From the NCBI GenBank assembly GCA_963815495.1, contig CAWFGW010000022.1, positions 1 to 34,968 on the forward strand: a DNA stretch of 34,968 bases, written 5' to 3'. Positions 29,149 through 34,968 of the stretch are shown piece by piece (positions within the stretch are counted from its first letter, which is position 1; every line of letters starts with the position of its first letter). The notes under the pieces are model-generated. The model was given only the letters and a program-made list of their open reading frames with translations, did not search any database and had not been told where the DNA came from. The stretch comes from CAWFGW01 sp963815495 (GTDB lineage: Bacteria; Bacteroidota; Bacteroidia; Cytophagales; JAAEPT01). A program made the position numbers and the translations under genes.

Positions 29149-29467
29149 TACTTGTCACGAATATACTCCAGAATATTAGTTCTGTTTAAATCTTTAGTCC
29201 AAGCGCATTTTTTAGCCGTCAATTGGTAGTGTTTTGAGGTTAAACGAAAATGATTGATTGCCTTTGAAATGTGAACTTAAAAAATAGGTTAGGGTCTAAA
29301 AACAAAAAACCTAGAGAAAAGAAACGGGTGTTTCTTTATATTCTCTAGGCATTTTCAACCAGCTATGAACTGTAAATCTATGTTATATACTTGCAACGTA
29401 AGCTTCGAATTAGACGAAAATTAATTAAAACTCGATGAAATGCCGCTATTTTATCGAATAAGCTAAT
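29094..29467 (-). other. Gene-free region holding two related RNA elements
   Basis: 374 bases between DUF4403 and the 58-aa gene downstream of gltX. It contains copies A and B of the box-plus-hairpin element. Between them an open frame on minus (29276-29148, 42 codons) has no ATG or GTG, so it is not called as a gene. Confidence 0.6.
29298..29366 (-). ncRNA. Candidate structured RNA or terminator, copy A of a tandem pair
   Basis: Minus strand: box ATAGCTGGTTGAAA (29366-29353), then CCTAGAGAA paired with TTCTCTAGG (9 bp), a 4-nt bulge TATA on the 5' side only, inner stem AAGAAAC/GTTTCTT (7 bp) with loop ACCC, then TTTTTTGTTTTT. It lies about 100 bases after the 58-aa gene. The box and fold match copy B, about 218 bases further on. 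The upstream flank has ACAGTTC where B has ACAAGTA, extending the similarity a little beyond the box. Confidence 0.6.
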
Positions 29468-29644
29468 TTAATCTTCCTCAGAAGAGTTGTTTAATTTCTT
29501 GTCCTCCACGTTTTTATTCAAAAACTCATTGATTTTGTCGATATCTATATTGCTTTTTATCTCCCCAAAAGAATTGATTTCAATGTTCATGCCTTTAAGC
29601 TCTTCATGAACTTTGGGTTTTTTATCGTCTTTTTTCTTAGCCAT
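29468..29644 (-). CDS. Small conserved-looking cytoplasmic protein downstream of gltX
   Basis: 58 aa, MAKKKDDKKPKVHEELKGMN at the start and a very acidic and polar end (NNSSEED). The first third is strongly basic; the middle (INSFGEIKSNIDIDKINEFL) looks like a short beta-hairpin and helix. The start is 12 bases after the gltX stop, in the same transcript. I recall proteins of similar pattern beside gltX in other Flavobacteriia, but no function is known. No signal peptide or membrane segment. Too short for certainty on sequence alone, but the tight spacing and good codon pattern support it. Confidence 0.75.
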   Translation of the reverse strand: MAKKKDDKKPKVHEELKGMNIEINSFGEIKSNIDIDKINEFLNKNVEDKKLNNSSEED

Positions 29645-29656
29645 AATGGAATGTTT

Positions 29657-31195
29657 TTAAGTGAAACTTTTCAATGACGCAAGCGCATTTTCAATTCGTG
29701 ACTTTGTTTCTTTGGCTCCAAACAGCTCCATCATTTTCATTAAATCTGGTCCGCTGCCCTCTCCAGTAAGCGCTAAACGGAGTGGTTGCATTACCTTTCC
29801 CATTTTAATCGCTTTTGACTCTAAAAGGTTCACTAATGCATCATGAATATGCTCAGCATGAAAAGGTGTGATAGTAGGCAATATAGCACTAAATGCCTCA
29901 AAGGCTTCTTCACATTCAGCTGACCATTTTTTTGTAGCAACCTTATCATCGTAATTTTCGGGTGCATGGAATAAGTAGGGAGCAGAAGTATAAATGTCAG
30001 CTAAGAAGGTAACGCGCTCTATCATTAAGTCGATATAGGTTGTTGCTTGTTCAATATCACAGTTGATTTCTTTTTCTTGTAATAGAGGAATAAGTTCTTG
30101 CGCCAACTGCTTATGACTTTCTTTTCTTAAATATTGTTGGTTGAACCACTTTGCTTTTTCAATGTCAAACTTCGCTCCTGACTTTACGATTCTATCTATC
30201 GAGAAAGCATCAGCAAGTTGCTCGAGTGAATAAATTTCTTGTTCAGTTCCGCCATTCCAGCCCAATAAAGCTAAAAAGTTAATTAAAGCTTCTTTGCGAT
30301 ACCCTTGCTCTTTAAACCCAATTGACAATTCTCCAGAGGTTGGGTCGGTCCAATTTAAAGGGAAAATAGGAAAGCCCATCTGATCAGCAGCACGTTTACT
30401 TAACTTGCCGTTTCCATCAGGCTTCAGTAATAAGGGAAGGTGTGCAAATTGCGGCATCGTATCTTCCCAACCTAGATAGCGATAAAGTAGTACATGCAAA
30501 GGGGCTGAGGGTAACCACTCTTCACCACGAATCACATGAGTAATCTTCATCAAGTGATCATCGACCACATTGGCTAAGTGATAGGTGGGCATGCCGTCCG
30601 ACTTCATGAGTACTTTATCATCAATAGCTGAGGAATGTACTACTACCCAACTTCTAACGAGGTCGTTCAATCGAACATCCTCTTTTTGGGGTACTTTCAA
30701 TCGAATAACATACTGTTCGCCAGCAGCTATTTTTTTAGCGACTTCTTCTTCAGAAAGCGTTAACGAATTTTGCATGGTCATGCGAGAAATCGCATTATAG
30801 GTTGTAGCACTTGCACCAGCATCTTGCAAACGTTGGCGCATAGCATCTAATTCCTCAGGGGTGTCAAAAGCGTAATAGGCTTTTCCTTCTTCTAGCAGTT
30901 GGTCGACATATTTTTTATAGTGTTCTTTTCGCTCCGATTGTTTATAAGGTCCAAACTCACCTGGTGTAAGCGTGCTTTCATCAGGCGTAATTCCTAACCA
31001 ACTGAGTGCGTCTAGTATATATTGTTCAGCACCAGGTACAAAACGCGTTTGGTCGGTATCTTCTATTCGCAGAATAAACTTTCCATTGTTCTTTTTAGCA
31101 AATAAATAATTGTAAAGGGCAGTTCTAACTCCTCCAATATGTAATGCTCCTGTTGGGCTAGGGGCAAATCGTACTCTTACTTCCTTCATCTCCAC
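29657..31195 (-). CDS. gltX: Glutamyl-tRNA synthetase
   Basis: 512 aa class I aminoacyl-tRNA synthetase. The HIGH-type motif is in SPTGALHIGGVRTALYN near residue 12 and the KMSKS-type motif is GNGKLSKRAAD near residue 270. The catalytic core continues with VIRGEEWLPSAPLHV, and the C-terminal helical anticodon-binding domain ends normally (RLALTGEGSGPDLMKMMELF region). The frame is intact. Start at 31195 or at the second Met two codons on; both leave the motif in place. It charges tRNA-Glu with glutamate. It is co-directional with the upstream membrane protein gene (30-base gap) and the 58-aa gene downstream. Confidence 0.96.
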   Translation of the reverse strand: MEMKEVRVRFAPSPTGALHIGGVRTALYNYLFAKKNNGKFILRIEDTDQTRFVPGAEQYILDALSWLGITPDESTLTPGEFGPYKQSERKEHYKKYVDQLLEEGKAYYAFDTPEELDAMRQRLQDAGASATTYNAISRMTMQNSLTLSEEEVAKKIAAGEQYVIRLKVPQKEDVRLNDLVRSWVVVHSSAIDDKVLMKSDGMPTYHLANVVDDHLMKITHVIRGEEWLPSAPLHVLLYRYLGWEDTMPQFAHLPLLLKPDGNGKLSKRAADQMGFPIFPLNWTDPTSGELSIGFKEQGYRKEALINFLALLGWNGGTEQEIYSLEQLADAFSIDRIVKSGAKFDIEKAKWFNQQYLRKESHKQLAQELIPLLQEKEINCDIEQATTYIDLMIERVTFLADIYTSAPYLFHAPENYDDKVATKKWSAECEEAFEAFSAILPTITPFHAEHIHDALVNLLESKAIKMGKVMQPLRLALTGEGSGPDLMKMMELFGAKETKSRIENALASLKSFT

Positions 31196-31225
31196 ATTCT
31201 TATTTTGAGGTTGTAAATTTAATAA

Positions 31226-31715
31226 TTAATCCCACGAAAGCACATGGTTAATCTGTTTGAGTGCATCGCGCACATGAACATTGAAATTGCTAAACGCTAC
31301 AGCGTAGTTTACCAAACACAGTCCGAAGAAAACACCACTCGTAGTGATGTGATCATTTAATAGGTTAACGACTCCAAAACCAAAAAAGAACAAGCGAAGA
31401 AAAGAGCAGCATAAACTGGGTGTTGTTGAATAACTTAAATGTCAGGTGCACAATGCAGCCGTTGGAGGTAGAGTCTATCTTACCAACAATGAGTGGCACG
31501 AAAGGTTGATAATAGCCGCTTTTTTTTGAGATGATAAATTTGTTAGGTTTTATAACACCCCTAAATTTGTAGAGACCTTGAATTTTATCTTTTTGTTCGA
31601 AAAACTGAGGGGATAAATCTTCTGTTTCTGTAACAGAAGAAATTAGATAATGAACTTCGTCAGCCTCAAGTGTCAGGACTAATACCTTATATCGATATGG
31701 TATTAGTTTGAGCAA
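31226..31715 (-). CDS. Small membrane protein of unknown function, one frame break
   Basis: About 162 aa when joined. The N-terminal about 110 residues look like a compact beta-rich soluble domain (GLYKFRGVIKPNKFIISKKS, then YYQPFVPLIVGKI), followed by two transmembrane helices: FMLLFSSLVLFWF and, in the next frame, TTSGVFFGLCLVNYAVAF, ending VRDALKQINHVLSWD. The frame shifts at about 31382-31387 in a run of six T (minus strand), equal to one extra base; without this correction the second helix is lost. I do not recognise a named family. It begins one base after the ridA stop, so it belongs to the DUF4270-ridA-gltX unit. Confidence 0.65.
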
Positions 31716-32096
31716 TTAAACATGAGCGATACATGAAATTTCAACTCGTACGCCCTTTGGTAACGCACTTACTTCAACAGTTTCTCGAGCGGGAGGACTA
31801 GTTGTAAACGACTTGCCATAAATAGCATTAATTTCTCCAAACGAACCCATATCAGTTAAAAAAATGGAACATTTAATTACCTGATCAAACGAAGATCCTG
31901 CGGCTAGCAAGATTGCTTCAAGGTTTTTCATCACCTGAATGGTTTCTTCTTCTAACGACTGGTTTACTAACTGGCCTGACTGGGCATCCAGTGCAATTTG
32001 ACCAGAAACATACAGCGTATCATTAACTAATACAGCTTGACTGTATGGACCTATTGGCTCTGGAGCATGGGGTGTGTAGATAATTTTCTTAGCCAT
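31716..32096 (-). CDS. ridA: RidA family reactive intermediate deaminase
   Basis: 126 aa, the usual length. The family pattern is complete: PIGPYSQAVLVNDTLYVSGQ at the start, then MKNLEAILLAAGSSFDQVIK, and the C-terminal ARETVEVSALPKG with the catalytic Arg and VRVEISCIA. RidA hydrolyses enamine/imine products of PLP enzymes such as threonine dehydratase, preventing damage to other enzymes. It starts one base after the DUF4270 stop and abuts the small membrane protein gene. Confidence 0.93.
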   Translation of the reverse strand: MAKKIIYTPHAPEPIGPYSQAVLVNDTLYVSGQIALDAQSGQLVNQSLEEETIQVMKNLEAILLAAGSSFDQVIKCSIFLTDMGSFGEINAIYGKSFTTSPPARETVEVSALPKGVRVEISCIAHV

Positions 32097-32097
32097 A

Positions 32098-33405
32098 TTA
32101 CTTGGTGTAATAGATTTTCAGTTGAGGTCTTTTTGATGCATCGGTACAGTTAGGCCCACACAATACCGCTCGGCCCACAGACGATCCATTTTCTAACGGT
32201 TGGAGGAAAAAGCCAGATACCTCTTCGTCTCCTAACACTAAGTCTTGAAAATAGGAGGTGAGTGCTATCTTATATGTTTTATTCACATAATCAGGATTGA
32301 CTTCTGTAGTGAATTTTCGGTCGATTAATATGCCAACTAATGCTCCATTCTCTTTAACAGGTTGAAGCGCGTCAGTTGCTTTTACTAGTGAGTTGATGCG
32401 AGTTGGTCGCGTTAAAGCGCCCGTGTAACTATTCGCTTGCATGTGAAAAGTGATTTCTGCTTTGTTGATCACGGCTCCTTTTAATGAATCTAACACTTGT
32501 TGTAAAGCAGGAAATTTAAATACGGTACCTAAGCCCGTTCCACTCTGTAAAAACAGGTTTCCGTTGGTGTTTTCATCCATTACAATGTCTCCATCATTAT
32601 TTAGTACACTAAGTGCTGTACCACTTCTATCTGCAATTACTTGATTAAAACGTTTGGCGTCAGCACTGATAGCTAAGGTTTTTAACCAAGCCATTTGCTT
32701 CATCATTATGATAATATATTCGAAGACGTGTGAGGTTGTTGTTTACATTAATACCAAACAGCGCGGCATCCTCACCTGAAGATTGAAAAGACAGACCCTT
32801 AAAATTATTTAGCATTGCCGTTGGGTTATTCCAAAAAGAGAAAATTCGTGGAGCCAAATGATTTATCAATGGGAAAAGTGATGAATGCATTTTTTATGGG
32901 GTTAAAGGTTTTGTTTTCAAGCGAGCTTAATTCAGTGCTTTCAACAGCGACCATTTCAGTATTAAGGTATTTTTTCGCTGCAATAGACTCGGACAATTCG
33001 TAGAGGTAGTAGGAAGCTGACTTTGTGGTGTCTCCATACACTCTAGCTTCGGTACTACTATTGAGAGCTATAAAAAGCTCTAGTTTAACGGAATCACAGA
33101 CTGGGTTTGTCTCCCAATCCATCTGTTTCAATTTGGCGCAGTTCAAAAAAAGTTTTTGCAGTTACCTTACCTACATAGGGATCGGTGTAGCTACCAGCTA
33201 ACAACACATTGGTACTGTCAGAAAAGGCATTCTCTTGATAAAGAATGGTGCCTGCCGTCATTGACAGCGTATCAATTAACTTAGTTCCAACTAAATCATC
33301 AGGGTTTTGAAGTGCTAAGCCTAAGCTTCCTTCATCTTTACATGAAGTGAGCATAGCGAGTACAGAAAGTATTAAAACAGATATTTTTTTCACTAGATAG
33401 TTCAT
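32098..33405 (-). CDS. DUF4270 family lipoprotein, three frame breaks
   Basis: About 434 aa when joined. Lipoprotein signal with lipobox MLTSCKDEG (Cys 22). The mature part begins with SLGLALQNPDDLVG, followed by DTLSMTAGTILYQENAFSDS and LLAGSYTDPYVGKVTAKTFF, which are typical of DUF4270. Later segments continue in other frames: NPVCDSVKLELFIAL, FWNNPTAMLNNFKGLSFQS, LRIYYHNDEANGL, and a C-terminal FFLQPLENGSSVGRAVLCGP. Frame changes of one extra base each lie at about 33110-33118, 32825-32832 (T/A run) and 32690-32700 (A run). Function is unknown; the family is found in Bacteroidota next to a glycogen-synthase-like gene and panC, the same order as here. Confidence 0.82.
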
Positions 33406-33422
33406 TAAGTCCCAAAAATAAA

Positions 33423-33458
33423 AAATGGTCGGTATTTATAAACAAATACCGACCATTT
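33423..33458 (-). terminator. Terminator of the glycogen-synthase-like gene
   Basis: Perfect 15-bp stem AAATGGTCGGTATTT (33423-33437) with AAATACCGACCATTT (33444-33458), followed on minus by TTATTTTT. It separates the glycogen-synthase-like gene from DUF4270 on the same strand, so DUF4270 either has its own promoter in the remaining short gap or depends on read-through. Confidence 0.88.
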
Positions 33459-33480
33459 CAATAAAATTAAATTATTTTTC

Positions 33481-34284
33481 TCAGCCCACAAGGTCTGTAT
33501 ACAATTCGAAATAAGAGTCCATGGCATCTTCAGAAGATTCGATCGTGTTCACTTTTGATTTCGATTCGAATAATTCTGCTAACGCTGCGGAGTCATTTTT
33601 ATTTGTTATTACAACATCGGCATGCTCGCACCCTGTTTTAATAAAACCGTGATAATCTCCTGACTGTAGTGGATCAAGCATTTTCTCCTCTACATCAATC
33701 ATCATCGCTTTCTCAACTATTTGTGAGTAATTAAATTTAAAGTCGAACTTATTACTGTATGGTGAAAACACAGTTTTAGAGTTCATAAATATTGGATCGT
33801 TTTTGTAATGTGATTTGATATAAAGCGGTATTAATGCCGTCATCCAATCGTTACAGTGCACGATGTCTGGTGCCCAACCCAATTTTTTAACAGTTTCTAA
33901 CACGCCTTTGCAGAAAAAGATTGCTCTTTCATCGTTATCAGCGTAGAACTTGTCGTTTTTGTCAAAGAAAACGGATTTTCTTTGGAAATAATCTTCATTG
34001 TCTATAAAGTAAACTTGAAGTTTTGCATTGGGTATAGATGCTACCTTTATAACCAATGGTTTTTCTTCGTCTCCAACTGGAATGTTTATACCAGATAATC
34101 TTACTACTTCGTGGAGTCGGTTTCGTCTTTCGTTGATTAAGCCAAATCGTGGGACAAGTATTCTGATTTCCATACCCTTTTCCTGCATTGCTTGAGGCAG
34201 TTTTCGTACGAAGTCAGCTACTTTAGTTGTCTGTAAAAATGGGTTAATTTCAGAAGCTACGTAAAGAATTCGGATTTGAGACAT
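33481..34284 (-). CDS. Glycogen/starch synthase-like protein, catalytic N-terminal domain only
   Basis: 267 aa. It matches the N-terminal GT5 domain of glycogen/starch synthase: RILYVASEINPFLQTTKVAD at the start, where the family ADP-glucose site KxGGL appears to be altered (TKVADF), then VHCNDWMTALIPLYIKSHYK. There is no C-terminal nucleotide-binding Rossmann domain, so it cannot be a complete GT-B synthase. Such short homologues beside panC and DUF4270 are, as far as I recall, usual in Flavobacteriia. The frame is intact and the ending is a normal stop, so the short length is real rather than truncated. It may be regulatory or have another activity. Confidence 0.72.
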   Translation of the reverse strand: MSQIRILYVASEINPFLQTTKVADFVRKLPQAMQEKGMEIRILVPRFGLINERRNRLHEVVRLSGINIPVGDEEKPLVIKVASIPNAKLQVYFIDNEDYFQRKSVFFDKNDKFYADNDERAIFFCKGVLETVKKLGWAPDIVHCNDWMTALIPLYIKSHYKNDPIFMNSKTVFSPYSNKFDFKFNYSQIVEKAMMIDVEEKMLDPLQSGDYHGFIKTGCEHADVVITNKNDSAALAELFESKSKVNTIESSEDAMDSYFELYTDLVG

Positions 34285-34318
34285 AGCTATTTTTTTATTT
34301 GTTTTTTTGAAATGCGTT

Positions 34319-34351
34319 GCAAATATAGTAAAAAATACCGTAAGTTCACAA
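34319..34351 (-). promoter_or_regulatory. Strong Bacteroidota-type promoter of the glycogen-synthase-like gene
   Basis: On minus: TTG (34351-34349), 21 bases, then TATATTTGC (34327-34319), an exact match to the -33/-7 consensus and its usual spacing. The ATG at 34284 follows after about 35 bases. Confidence 0.85.
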
Positions 34352-34397
34352 GTTTTGTCACACTCAACACCCTTTTTGGCTTGTTGTCATACCACTC

Positions 34398-34968
34398 ATG
34401 ATTTGCTGTAAAACAAAAAAAGAAGCCGCTCAGACGGTTTTCGAATGGAAGAAAAATGGCTTTAAAGTAGGGTTAGTGCCTACTATGGGCAGTTTGCACG
34501 AAGGTCATTTGGCTTTGTTGCAAGCAAGCAAGGCACAAGGTTTTAAAACCGTGCTAACAATTTTTGTGAACCCTACCCAGTTTAATGATAGCTCTGATTT
34601 TAAGAACTACCCGCGGGATGTCGAAAATGATTTAGCTTTAGTAGGTGACTTAGCTGATTTGGCTTTTGTTCCTGCCGAAGGAGAAATGTATAGTAGCTTA
34701 CCTGTATTATCTATTGACTTTGGTCAACTCGAAACGGTAATGGAAGGAAAGTTTCGTCCAGGTCATTTTAATGGTGTGGGTATAGTTGTTTCAAAGTTGT
34801 TTAATATCATTCAGCCCGATGTAGCTTTTTTCGGTCAAAAGGACTTACAACAGTGTGCTATTGTGGAGCAGTTAGTGGAAGATCTTTCCTTTCCGATTGA
34901 AATTATAAAACACCCTATTATTAGAGAACGTGATGGGTTGGCAATGTCTTCACGAAATAGACGTTTGA
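34398..34968 (+). CDS. panC: Pantothenate synthetase, N-terminal part (runs off the window)
   Basis: 190 codons before the right edge. Family motifs in order: VGLVPTMGSLHEGHLALL near residue 24 (HIGH-like nucleotide-binding motif), TIFVNPTQFNDSSDFKNYPR, VMEGKFRPGHFNGVGIVV, AFFGQKDLQQCAIVEQL and ERDGLAMSSRNRRL. The enzyme joins pantoate and beta-alanine with ATP to make pantothenate for coenzyme A. It is divergent from the glycogen-synthase-like gene with a 113-base gap. I see no clear -7 element on plus there. Confidence 0.95.
   Translation, partial: MICCKTKKEAAQTVFEWKKNGFKVGLVPTMGSLHEGHLALLQASKAQGFKTVLTIFVNPTQFNDSSDFKNYPRDVENDLALVGDLADLAFVPAEGEMYSSLPVLSIDFGQLETVMEGKFRPGHFNGVGIVVSKLFNIIQPDVAFFGQKDLQQCAIVEQLVEDLSFPIEIIKHPIIRERDGLAMSSRNRRL

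Noticed and set aside
28781..29158. Minus-strand open frame antisense to DUF4403 beginning VTSNSWLK
   Set aside because: It reads through the hairpin and T-run of copy B and lies mostly opposite a clear family gene; the shared SWLK in copy A arises from the identical 14-nt box, not from a shared protein.

Overview
The window is a low-GC (A+T-rich) chromosomal segment of a Bacteroidota bacterium, most likely of the order Flavobacteriales. Evidence: a gldKLMN cluster behind a PorP/SprF-type gene, a SprE/PorW-type lipoprotein, a split ATP synthase locus (atpBEFHAG without atpDC) preceded by AtpZ and a small four-helix membrane protein, DUF4270 and DUF4403 lipoproteins, and TAnnTTTG-type -7 promoter elements. 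No phage, insertion sequence, CRISPR array, tRNA or rRNA was seen. The content is core and housekeeping rather than accessory.

Layout. (1) 124-5840, plus strand: PorP/SprF-like protein, then gldK, gldL, gldM and gldN, the core and motor of the type IX secretion (T9SS) and gliding machine. (2) 5875-12703, minus strand: a tightly overlapping unit sprE/porW, class A penicillin-binding protein, uvrC. (3) 12809-19868, plus strand: M23 peptidase, bactofilin, AtpZ-like protein, small membrane protein, then atpB-E-F-H-A-G, ending at a strong terminator. (4) 20236-26282, plus strand: glutamate synthase gltB and gltD, overlapping, ending at a terminator. (5) 26364-29093: an orphan secreted protein and a cyclophilin on minus, a DUF4403 lipoprotein on plus. 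(6) 29092-29366: two copies of a box-plus-hairpin element on minus. (7) 29468-33405, minus strand: DUF4270, ridA, a small membrane protein, gltX and a 58-aa protein. (8) 33481-34284 minus: a one-domain glycogen-synthase-like protein, divergent from panC (34398 to the right edge, partial).

Many conserved genes are broken by single-base frame changes while the protein continues intact in another frame: gldN, uvrC (3), the PBP (1), sprE (2), atpA (1), atpG (4), gltB (9), gltD (1), the small membrane protein (1) and DUF4270 (3). Most read as one extra base, and they are densest between 18.8 and 25.2 kb. I read them as sequencing or assembly errors, not gene decay, and annotate each gene across its full span. 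The reading frames were restored by hand.

The least explained structure is the 29.1-29.4 kb region. It holds two minus-strand copies of an identical 14-nt box. Each copy is followed by a hairpin whose stem sequence differs but whose architecture is kept (9-bp outer stem, 4-nt one-sided bulge, inner stem-loop), then a T-run. This looks like a duplicated small RNA or a structured tandem terminator.
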